Shown: one piece after another, positions 8,232 through 14,551 of the stretch
How positions within the stretch are numbered: the first letter of the stretch is position 1
Layout: each line of letters begins with the position of its first letter
Assembly (NCBI GenBank): GCA_949067325.1
Contig: CARTDZ010000015.1
Location: 1-24,687 of the forward strand
Length of the DNA: 24,687 nucleotides
Source: an uncultured Eubacteriales bacterium
GTDB lineage: Bacteria; Bacillota; Clostridia; Christensenellales; UBA1242
Direction: 5' to 3'
Program-made: the position numbers and the translations under genes
The notes under the pieces: generated by a model
Told to the model about the DNA's origin: nothing
Seen by the model: the letters and a program-made list of their open reading frames with translations, nothing else
Database searches by the model: none

Positions 8232-8313
8232 TGGTGCGGGCGATGGGACTTGAACCCATACTCTTTCGAACACGCCCCTTAAACGTGCGCGTCTGCCATT
8301 CCGCCACGCCCGC
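8232..8313 (-). tRNA. tRNA-Leu, anticodon AAG
   Basis: The 82-base gene folds as a class II tRNA. The acceptor stem is GCGGGCG/CGCCCGC, with discriminator A and an encoded CCA end (8232-8234). The D stem is GCG/CGC with GGCAGA in the loop. The anticodon stem is CACGT/GCGTG around the loop TTAAGGG. The variable arm is 11 bases and the T arm is ATGGG-TTCAAGT-CCCAT. In the loop, T33 is followed by AAG (8278-8280) and G37, as in other Leu NAG tRNAs. A34 is unusual in bacteria outside tRNA-Arg(ACG) and implies inosine formation by TadA. The fold leaves little room for another register, since shifting the loop breaks the anticodon stem. Confidence 0.93.
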
Positions 8314-8333
8314 ATATGTAATTTGTTGATTGT
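8298..8333. repeat. 36-bp direct repeat, copy at the tRNA-Leu 5' end
   Basis: This copy spans the first 16 bases of the tRNA-Leu gene and the 20 bases before it. It matches 8451-8486 at 35 of 36 positions; the one difference changes tRNA base G1. Confidence 0.95.
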
Positions 8334-8450
8334 AAAGTTGTTTTAAGGGATTTGATTGTTTTGGCAGACGTCCGTCTGCACTAGGTAGCCGTTGTAAAAC
8401 GGCGAACGCATCGAGCATTGGAGGATTGGCAAAATTTTCCAAGCGGAGAT
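8334..8450. other. Hairpin-rich insert between the two tRNA-derived repeats
   Basis: The 117 bases between the two 36-bp repeats contain several short inverted repeats: gcagac/gtctgc (8364-8379), gccgtt/aacggc around a GTAA tetraloop (8388-8403), ttgg/ccaa (8426-8442), and gcgga/tccgc (8443-8457), which runs into the second repeat. It is more GC-rich than the surrounding spacers. I recognise no RNA family. It could be a small mobile element, a processed RNA or a degenerate tRNA cluster. Confidence 0.5.
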
Positions 8451-8486
8451 ATTCCGCCACGCCCGAATATGTAATTTGTTGATTGT
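8451..8486. repeat. 36-bp direct repeat, upstream copy (tRNA 5' fragment)
   Basis: This second copy carries the leader and first 16 bases of tRNA-Leu with G1 altered, but is followed by unrelated sequence instead of the rest of a tRNA. Upstream on the - strand is TTGAAA about 16 bases before CATATT, so it may hold the original tRNA promoter. Confidence 0.9.
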
Positions 8487-8632
8487 TTTTCAACTTTTGT
8501 AGTTTTATATGCTACTTGATTATTATATAAAATCCAGCACATAATGTCAAGCAAAATTTGCATAATTTCATAATTTTTTTAAGTATTTTGTATTGACTTT
8601 TGTTTCATACAATAGATTTGCAGTTTGCTTTG

Positions 8633-8666
8633 AAAAAACAGACTGAAATATATCAGCCTGTTTTTT
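8633..8666 (-). terminator. Terminator of the ferritin-like gene
   Basis: Arms AAAAAACAGGCTGA and TCAGTCTGTTTTTT pair along their whole length with one G-T pair. The hairpin begins six bases beyond the stop codon and has a T run on both strands. Confidence 0.9.
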
Positions 8667-8671
8667 GATTT

Positions 8672-8998
8672 TTATTTTGTTGAGTTAAATTCGTGCAAAC
8701 CTTTTTCAAACTGTGTTTTTGCTTCTTCATCAAGACTAAACAAGAGGCCGAAAAGTTGGCCGACGTGGAGTTTTTCTTCTTTCATTATATCTGCAATAGT
8801 TTCTCTTGCGCTTTCGTCTATTGTTTCGTCAAAATGAGCTTGATATTGAATGATTGCTTCAAGTTCACCAATAATATCCGCACGAGCGTTTTGAGTTGTT
8901 AAGGTTGTATTTGAAGTGAAAGTTTGGGTGAATGATGTTTGAGCTGGTGTCTGACTTTTTGCCCTTGCAATAATATTTTGATATTTTTCGTTGTACAT
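8672..8998 (-). CDS. Small ferritin-like di-iron protein
   Basis: The 108-residue protein has a Ser/Thr/Gln-rich N-terminus (about 1-37) and then two helices with iron-ligand motifs of the ferritin-like superfamily. E45 lies seven residues before Y52 (Ex6Y), and ExxH is formed by E75 and H78. The 30-residue gap between the two glutamates and the three-residue step to His equal those I recall for encapsulated ferritin (EncFtn: E32, Y39, E62, H65). Such proteins oxidise or store iron, often as dimers that build one di-iron site. No encapsulin shell gene lies in the window, and the short C-terminus EFNSTK is not a clear shell-targeting tag. It could instead be a half-length rubrerythrin relative. 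The start is set by a strong AGGAGGGGG site; the gene is monocistronic with its own terminator. Confidence 0.7.
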   Translation of the reverse strand: MYNEKYQNIIARAKSQTPAQTSFTQTFTSNTTLTTQNARADIIGELEAIIQYQAHFDETIDESARETIADIMKEEKLHVGQLFGLLFSLDEEAKTQFEKGLHEFNSTK

Positions 8999-9110
8999 TT
9001 TCGTTTACCCCCTCCTTTTTATTATGATAGTATAGAGAGCCCTGACATAATTATTTTGAAAATATTTCAGATTCGCATATTCGCATATATAATGAAATTA
9101 ATTTTTTAAA

Positions 9111-9150
9111 ATAAAAAAAAGAAATCTTTTTAGCAGACTTCTTCTTTTTT
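9111..9150 (-). terminator. Terminator overlapping the clpX 3' end
   Basis: The arm AAAAAAGAA lies inside the last clpX codons (9142-9150) and pairs with TTCTTTTTT just after the stop (9115-9123), followed by more T. The stem is all A-T/G-C with a long loop, so it may be weak. Confidence 0.5.
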
Positions 9151-10410
9151 ATCATTTTCTTTTTTGTTTGATTTATGTTCTAGCTTGATTATTTTTGGCT
9201 CAGCGTTGTCTAGTTCTATAAACTGATCGGTCACGATAATTTTTGCTATGTCTTTTTGACCTGGAATTTCATACATGAGCTTGTTCATCTTGCTTTCAAG
9301 AATTGTTCGAAGACCTCTTGCACCTGTTTTAAGTTCCATTGATTTTTTGGCTATAGCTTTGATTGCTGCGTCAGAAAATTCTATTTCTATTCCGTCAATT
9401 TTGAACATCAATTTGTATTGTTTGATGATAGAGTTTTTAGGCTCGACCAGAATGTGTGTGAGAGCTTGTTCGTCAAGATTGTCAAGGCCTACCATAACTG
9501 GAAGACGGCCGACGAACTCTGGAATGAGACCGAATTTGATAAGGTCATCTGGTTGAACATCTTTGAAGAAAGCTGAAGTTTCTTTTTCTTCTTCAACTTT
9601 GATTGCAGCATTGAAGCCAAGCGTTGTGTCAGCTTTTCTACTTTCTACAACCTTGTCAAGTCCAACAAAAGCGCCTCCGCAGATGAAGAGAATATTTGTT
9701 GTGTCGATTTGAAGCATTTCTTGATGTGGGTGCTTTCTTCCACCTTGAGGCGGAACTGAAGCGATGGTGCTTTCGATAATTTTGAGAAGTGCTTGTTGAA
9801 CGCCCTCGCCTGCCACATCGCGTGTGATTGACACATTTTGAGTTTTTTTGGCAATTTTGTCGATTTCGTCGATATAGATTATTCCACGTTGAGCTTTTGA
9901 GATATCATAATCTGCATTTTGGATAAGTTTTAGGAGTATGTTTTCAACGTCGTCGCCGACATAGCCAGCTTCAGTAAGCGTTGTTGCATCAGCTGTTGCA
10001 AATGGCACTTTTAAAATTCTTGCCAGTGTTTTTGCCAACAAGGTTTTGCCTGATCCTGTTGGACCTATCATGAGTATATTGCTTTTTTCAAGTTCGACAC
10101 CGTCCTCATGAGCGGCTGTGCCGAAGTTGTAATTCAGCCTTTTGTAGTGATTATATACTGCAACCGCAAGCACCTTTTTTGCCTCATCTTGGCCGATAAT
10201 GTATTCGTCAAGCTTGGCTTTTATTTCTTGCGGAGTTGGAAGGTCAATATTTTCAAAAGTTGAAGATTTGTCAACCTCACTTATTATATCCTTGCAGATT
10301 GCGACACATTCGTCGCAAATATAACTGTCACCGCCAGGGCTTGCAATCAATTTTTTTGCGTCTTTTTGGGCTTTTCCACAAAAAGAGCATTTGCAATCAA
10401 TTCCGTCCAC
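9130..10410 (-). CDS. clpX: ATP-dependent Clp protease ATP-binding subunit ClpX
   Basis: ClpX is the AAA+ unfoldase that feeds substrates into ClpP. The 426-residue protein has the N-terminal four-cysteine zinc-binding domain (C8/C11 and C32/C35), Walker A GPTGSGKT at 116-123, Walker B with D181-E182, the RKH pore loop at 225-227, the ClpP-docking loop LGF at 264-266 (IGF in E. coli), the Arg-finger region PEFVGRLP near 297-304, and sensor 2 GARGLR near 367. It starts with GTG behind GGAG. The order tig-clpP-clpX is the conserved bacterial cluster. The 210-base spacer from clpP contains a 16-bp repeat, so separate transcription is possible. The charged C-terminal tail is low complexity and doubles as a terminator arm. 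Confidence 0.97.
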   Translation of the reverse strand: MDGIDCKCSFCGKAQKDAKKLIASPGGDSYICDECVAICKDIISEVDKSSTFENIDLPTPQEIKAKLDEYIIGQDEAKKVLAVAVYNHYKRLNYNFGTAAHEDGVELEKSNILMIGPTGSGKTLLAKTLARILKVPFATADATTLTEAGYVGDDVENILLKLIQNADYDISKAQRGIIYIDEIDKIAKKTQNVSITRDVAGEGVQQALLKIIESTIASVPPQGGRKHPHQEMLQIDTTNILFICGGAFVGLDKVVESRKADTTLGFNAAIKVEEEKETSAFFKDVQPDDLIKFGLIPEFVGRLPVMVGLDNLDEQALTHILVEPKNSIIKQYKLMFKIDGIEIEFSDAAIKAIAKKSMELKTGARGLRTILESKMNKLMYEIPGQKDIAKIIVTDQFIELDNAEPKIIKLEHKSNKKENDKKEEVC

Positions 10411-10510
10411 TAAAATTCTCCTTTTTTGATTTTTTTAGTTTTTCTTTTGATTCAGTTTTCTTTGTTTCGATTTTTTATGTTCATTTTTCTTTTGATTGGG
10501 TTTTCTTATG

Positions 10511-10558
10511 TTTCTGTATTCTTATATTTCTGTTTTCTTACATTTCTGTTTTCTTATG
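10511..10558. repeat. 16-bp tandem repeat in the clpP-clpX spacer
   Basis: Three copies of a unit close to tttctgttttcttaca start at 10511, 10527 and 10543, with partial copies (gttttcttatg) beside them. The flanking bases from about 10440 are looser variants of the same T-rich pattern. Confidence 0.85.
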
Positions 10559-10620
10559 ATTGGGTTTGTTTAAATTTTTAGATATTTTGTTTTAAACCAA
10601 CTCGATGAAAAGATTTTTTG

Positions 10621-11208
10621 TTAATTTTTCTTTCTAGACACAAAGATATCGTCAATGACGCCATATTCTTTTGCTTCTTCCGCGCTCATATAGTTGTCAC
10701 GGTCAGTATCTTTTTCGATAATTTCGATTGGTTTGCCAGTGTTTTCGCTAAGCATTCTGTTCAAATCTTTTTTGATCTTTTGAATATGATTTGCCTGAAT
10801 TTGGATATCGCTAGCCTGTCCTTGAGCCCCACCAAGCGGCTGGTGGATCATGATTTCGCTGTTTGGAAGAGCAAATCTTTTGCCTTTTGTTCCGCCTGCG
10901 AGAAGAAATGCGCCCATTGACGCTGCACGTCCTACGCAGATTGTTGAAACATCACATCTTATATATTTCATAGTGTCATAAATTGCAAGGCCAGCCGATA
11001 CGCTTCCGCCTGGGCTGTTGATATAAAGAGATATATCTTTGTTTGGGTTTTTGCCTTCAAGATAGATCAGTTGTGCGACGATTATGTTTGCTGTTTCGTC
11101 AGTAACCTCACCATTTAGGAAGACTATACGGTCTTCAAGCAGTCTTGAATAGATGTCGTAAGAGCGTTCTGACGCACCGTTTTGATCCACGACCATAGGA
11201 ATTAACAT
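10621..11208 (-). CDS. clpP: ATP-dependent Clp protease proteolytic subunit ClpP
   Basis: ClpP forms the tetradecameric serine protease chamber used by ClpX and other Clp ATPases. The 195-residue protein contains the catalytic triad S97 (GRAASMGA), H122 (EIMIHQPLGG) and D171 (TDRDNYMS). The handle-helix region and the INSPGGSVSAG strand are intact. There is no long propeptide; the N-terminus begins with residues typical of mature Firmicutes ClpP, so little processing is expected. The start has GGAGG about ten bases upstream. It lies 90 bases after tig and before clpX. Confidence 0.97.
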   Translation of the reverse strand: MLIPMVVDQNGASERSYDIYSRLLEDRIVFLNGEVTDETANIIVAQLIYLEGKNPNKDISLYINSPGGSVSAGLAIYDTMKYIRCDVSTICVGRAASMGAFLLAGGTKGKRFALPNSEIMIHQPLGGAQGQASDIQIQANHIQKIKKDLNRMLSENTGKPIEIIEKDTDRDNYMSAEEAKEYGVIDDIFVSRKKN

Positions 11209-11298
11209 AATTTTCAGCCTCCATTATTTTTTTAAGATTTGGTATGTTTCTTTTTTTAAATAGATTTTTTAACCGATTTTAGAGATGTTTGCATATTT

Positions 11299-12573
11299 TT
11301 ATGCGTTTTTCTCTTTGATAAAAGCGATAAGTTTTGTCATGAGAGCTTGGTTTTCAAAGTAAGCAAGTTCGTCATTTGAAAGACCATTTTTAACGTCTTC
11401 CACTTTCACGCCGTAAGTGTTTGCATAGTTTGCAATTTCTGCGTCAAGATCTTTTTGGCTAACAGAAAGTTTGTTTTCTTCTATTATCTTTTGGAGAACA
11501 AGACGAGTTTTTACATTCTTTTCAGCGTCTGGCATTCTTTCAGCTTCAAACTCTTCTTCAGTTTTTCCGAGATAAGAAAGGTATGACTTGAGGTCAAGGC
11601 CTTGGTGAGCAAGACGATGTTCGAAGTCGTGTATAATATGATGAACTTCGTGATGTGTCATGCTGTGAGGAATTTCAACCTCGCAGCCATCAACGATTTC
11701 ATCAATGAGTGCTGCTTCGTAGTCTCTTTCTGCTTGTTGTTTTGCCCTCTTTTCAAGTGTATCCTTTACGCTCGCCTTATATTCATCTAAAGTTTCAAAT
11801 TCTGTTGTGTCTGAAATAAATTTATCGTCAATTTTTGGCAAAATTTTCTTTTCAACCTTGTTTACAGTTATTGCAAATACTGCAGGTTTGCCTGCAAGAT
11901 TTTCTGCTTGATAGCCAGCTGGAAAAGTAACGTTAATATCTTTTTTATCGCCTTTTTTGAGGCCAATGATTTGTTCTTCAAAGCCTTCGATGAAAGTATG
12001 AGAGCCTATTTCAAGTCTATAATTTTCTGCTGTGCCGCCTTCAAACTTAACCCCATCAACAGAGCCTGAAAAGTCTATTGTTGCAAAGTCGCCGTTTTCG
12101 ACTGGCTTGTCAGTTTCTTCATAGCGAGAATGTGAGTTTGCGAAGTTTGAAATTGCTTCCTCAACCTGTTTTGCTGTAACTTTGGTCTCTTTCATCTTTG
12201 TTTTTAAGCCAGAAAGAGCGCCAAGTTTCACTTCTGGCATAAGTGCGAATGTAAGAGTTGCAACTATACCTTTGTCAGCTGTGAAAGAGTTCATTTCAAC
12301 ATGAGGTGCTTCAGCTGGCTTGACTTCTTTGTGTTCTGAAAGAAATTTTGAATATTCTTTTGAGACTACTTCTTCAAATGCGTCGTCAAAGAATATTGTG
12401 TCGCCGTAAGTTTGTTCGATCACGCGTCTTGGAGCTTTGCCTTTGCGAAATCCTTGAACATTGTATTTGCCTTTTGTTTTTTGATAGGCCTCTTCAACCG
12501 CCTTTTCCCATTCCTCTTTTGCGATTGTGATTTTTAGTTTTCCTTCTTTTGGTGTGTTTTCATATGTATGCAT
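11299..12573 (-). CDS. tig: Trigger factor (ribosome-associated chaperone)
   Basis: Trigger factor binds at the ribosome exit tunnel and folds nascent chains; its middle domain is a peptidyl-prolyl isomerase. The 424-residue protein has the ribosome-docking signature GFRKGKAPR at 41-49, an FKBP-type domain at about 150-245 (starting near ENGDFATIDFSGSVDG), and the helical C-terminal chaperone arms. The length is normal. GGAG stands before the ATG and a promoter-like pair is just upstream. It heads the tig-clpP-clpX cluster, linking nascent-chain folding with proteolysis. Confidence 0.96.
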   Translation of the reverse strand: MHTYENTPKEGKLKITIAKEEWEKAVEEAYQKTKGKYNVQGFRKGKAPRRVIEQTYGDTIFFDDAFEEVVSKEYSKFLSEHKEVKPAEAPHVEMNSFTADKGIVATLTFALMPEVKLGALSGLKTKMKETKVTAKQVEEAISNFANSHSRYEETDKPVENGDFATIDFSGSVDGVKFEGGTAENYRLEIGSHTFIEGFEEQIIGLKKGDKKDINVTFPAGYQAENLAGKPAVFAITVNKVEKKILPKIDDKFISDTTEFETLDEYKASVKDTLEKRAKQQAERDYEAALIDEIVDGCEVEIPHSMTHHEVHHIIHDFEHRLAHQGLDLKSYLSYLGKTEEEFEAERMPDAEKNVKTRLVLQKIIEENKLSVSQKDLDAEIANYANTYGVKVEDVKNGLSNDELAYFENQALMTKLIAFIKEKNA

Positions 12574-12597
12574 ATTTTTCTCCTTTTTTCGACTTTA

Positions 12598-12627
12598 AGT
12601 ATAGCACAATTATAACATTTTAGGCAA
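12598..12627 (-). promoter_or_regulatory. Probable tig promoter
   Basis: TTGCCT (12622-12627), an 18-base spacer and TATACT (12598-12603) lie on the - strand, 25 bases before the tig start codon. It sits right after the terminator of the upstream gene, as expected for a separate transcription unit. Confidence 0.5.
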
Positions 12628-12637
12628 GCAAAAACAT

Positions 12638-12667
12638 AAAAAATGTGCCAAGAAATATTGACACATT
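12638..12667 (-). terminator. Terminator after the 124-residue membrane protein gene
   Basis: AATGTGTCAA and TTGGCACATT pair over ten bases with one G-T pair and a six-base loop, followed by TTTT on the - strand. It begins eight bases after the stop. Confidence 0.85.
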
Positions 12668-12674
12668 GTTTTTG

Positions 12675-13049
12675 TTAATGTCGAATTATCGCAACTATTG
12701 CCGTCACCATAATCATCACCACAAGGATAAGTTTGGCAAGCTCATACAGTTTTTCTCTTCTTAGCGACTTTTTATACTTTTTTTTGAGAGTTTCTCTTCC
12801 CATTTCGACGTCTTGGCTTGTAATATTTGAGGAATTGACGAGATTTGCAAGGTAGTATTCAAAGCGTTCTTCAAAATTTAGAAAAAAGCTTACATAATAG
12901 GAGTATAGTATTTCACAGGCCAGATAAGCAGAAAGAGCTATCAGACACGCCAGCGAGAAATAAATGCTTGCACCAAAAACATCTTTTAAAAGTGCAAAAA
13001 GCAAGGCAAGAGCAACTAAAACTGTTGAGATAATAAATTTTCTTTTCAT
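12675..13049 (-). CDS. Small three-helix membrane protein, function unknown
   Basis: I do not recognise the family. The 124-residue product begins MKRKF and has hydrophobic segments at about 4-21, 28-55 (probably one long helix or a tight hairpin) and 103-122. They are separated by a charged stretch of about 58-101 that includes KKKYKKSLRREK. Few bases before the ATG resemble a ribosome site, which is unlike most neighbours, but the frame is intact, has a terminator right after it, and its shadow frames are shorter. It lies between another small membrane protein and tig. The basic loop and C-terminal helix would suit a membrane-bound accessory factor, but that is speculation. Confidence 0.65.
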   Translation of the reverse strand: MKRKFIISTVLVALALLFALLKDVFGASIYFSLACLIALSAYLACEILYSYYVSFFLNFEERFEYYLANLVNSSNITSQDVEMGRETLKKKYKKSLRREKLYELAKLILVVMIMVTAIVAIIRH

Positions 13050-13120
13050 TTGATTGATTGAATTTGAGTTTTTTTAATTGGATTTGGATTTTATAAAATT
13101 CCATTTAACAACAAAATATA

Positions 13121-13190
13121 TAATTTATATTCTAATTTATATTTTAATTTATAATTTTGATGTATAATTTAATTTGATGTATAATTTAAT
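13121..13190. repeat. 12-bp and 17-bp tandem repeats between two membrane-protein genes
   Basis: Three copies of taatttatattt-like 12-mers (13121-13156) are followed by two copies of a 17-base period, ttgatgtataatttaa at 13157 and 13174. The stretch is nearly all A and T. Confidence 0.85.
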
Positions 13191-13216
13191 TTATATTTTT
13201 TACAGAAATAAAAGGC

Positions 13217-13534
13217 TTAAATTATAACAAGAATATACAGAACGACAATTGTAACCACAAAGATAATATAGCAGATAAGCCAAGCGATATGTTTGTGGCT
13301 TTTTACCCAGAAGAAGGCAAGGATTATTGCCAAAATATAGGCAATGACTTCACCGATCGATCGAAAAACATTTCCTACATTTGTGTTGCCCTTAAAGCAG
13401 GCTGACAAGAGAAGTGCGATTGCAATGCAAGCTATGCCTATATAGGCACAGAATGAGAGAATTTTGTTTGATACTAGTGATTTTGGCTTTGGCTTGCCTG
13501 ATTGTTCTATTTTTTTCAGGTCTTTTTCTTCCAT
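13217..13534 (-). CDS. Small three-helix membrane protein downstream of gapA
   Basis: The product is 105 residues if begun at the ATG preceded by GGAGG (MEEKDLKK). A longer in-frame start 66 bases upstream would run into gapA and has no ribosome site, so I reject it. The N-terminal 20 residues are charged and Lys/Pro-rich, and are likely cytoplasmic. Hydrophobic helices lie at about 24-46, 57-77 and 82-105, and the protein ends within the last one. I do not recognise a family. Its ribosome site lies directly after the gapA stop, 11 bases before the start, so it is probably co-translated with gapA. Confidence 0.7.
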   Translation of the reverse strand: MEEKDLKKIEQSGKPKPKSLVSNKILSFCAYIGIACIAIALLLSACFKGNTNVGNVFRSIGEVIAYILAIILAFFWVKSHKHIAWLICYIIFVVTIVVLYILVII

Positions 13535-13545
13535 TTTTCCTCCAT

Positions 13546-14547
13546 TTATTTTTGACAGATTTGCCATGCAAGGTCGACCGTTTTGTTTGAATAGCCCCAT
13601 TCATTGTCATACCAAGCAACGAGCTGAACAAAGGTTGGACTGATCATAATGCCTGCTGAAACGTCAAAGACACAAGTTCTTGCCTCGCCGATAAAGTCGC
13701 TAGAGACAACAGGATCTTCTGTCCAGCCAAGCACACCTGCTAGTTCACCCTTTGAAGCTTTTTTGATTGTTTTGACAATTTGTTCGTAAGTGGTTGGACG
13801 GCTTAAGCGAACGGTCAAGTCAACTATTGAAACATTCAGCGTTGGAACGCGTAGGCTTTTGCCTGTAAGCTTGCCTTTTAAGCTTGGTATAACCTCACCC
13901 ACTGCCTTTGCAGCACCTGTTGAAGATGGAATAATGTTGTATGAGGCGGCTCTTCCACCACGCCAATCTTTTTTTGAAGGGCCATCGACGGTAAGCTGAG
14001 TTGCAGTGGTTGAATGGACTGTCGTCATAAGGCCTTCTTCAATGCCAAAGTTGTCATTGATGACTTTTGCAAGAGGTGCAAGGCAATTGGTTGTGCAAGA
14101 AGCATTTGAAACAACCTTTTCGCCTTTATATTCATGATTGTTGACACCCATAACGAACATTGGCATATTTTTGCCTGGAGCTGAGACTATGACCTTTTTT
14201 GCCCCACCCTTTAAGTGAAGACTTGCGTCGTCATAATTTGTAAACTTGCCTGTAGCTTCAATGACAACGTCGACGTCAAACTTGCCCCAAGGTATGTTTT
14301 GAGGTTCTTTCTCCGCAAAGAAAGTGATTGGCTTGCGATTTACAAAAAGTTTGCCATCTTTTGCTTGACATGAGCCTTCAAAAGCGCCATGAATTGTGTC
14401 GTGAGTAAAAAGGTATTGAGCATATTCAAGATCAATAAAAGGATCGTTGACCGCAACTACCACAACGTCATCACGTTTTGAACAAACTCGAAGCACCAGC
14501 CTGCCTATTCTGCCAAAACCATTTATGCCAATCTTTACTTTTTTCAT
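13546..14547 (-). CDS. gapA: Glyceraldehyde-3-phosphate dehydrogenase, type I
   Basis: The enzyme oxidises glyceraldehyde-3-phosphate to 1,3-bisphosphoglycerate with NAD+ in glycolysis. The 333-residue protein starts MKKVKIGINGFGRIGR, with the Rossmann nucleotide motif at 7-16. The catalytic cysteine is C151 in SNASCTTNC and the assisting histidine is H178 in TVHSTTATQ. The normal family length fits this start. An upstream in-frame extension of 83 codons only reads the preceding gene out of frame. The start lies five bases after the upstream gene's stop, and the GGAG ribosome site overlaps that gene's last codons, so translation is likely coupled. One gap gene in a glycolytic setting suggests the catabolic form. 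Confidence 0.96.
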   Translation of the reverse strand: MKKVKIGINGFGRIGRLVLRVCSKRDDVVVVAVNDPFIDLEYAQYLFTHDTIHGAFEGSCQAKDGKLFVNRKPITFFAEKEPQNIPWGKFDVDVVIEATGKFTNYDDASLHLKGGAKKVIVSAPGKNMPMFVMGVNNHEYKGEKVVSNASCTTNCLAPLAKVINDNFGIEEGLMTTVHSTTATQLTVDGPSKKDWRGGRAASYNIIPSSTGAAKAVGEVIPSLKGKLTGKSLRVPTLNVSIVDLTVRLSRPTTYEQIVKTIKKASKGELAGVLGWTEDPVVSSDFIGEARTCVFDVSAGIMISPTFVQLVAWYDNEWGYSNKTVDLAWQICQK

Positions 14548-14551
14548 AATA

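Noticed and set aside
8064..8563. Three overlapping open frames on the - strand across the tRNA region
   Set aside because: They read through tRNA-Leu and its duplicated 5' end (the VAEWQTR-type translation is a known artefact of leucine tRNA genes).
13535..13600. A longer start for the small membrane protein after gapA
   Set aside because: It overlaps the gapA end and has no ribosome site, whereas the ATG at 13534 has GGAGG.
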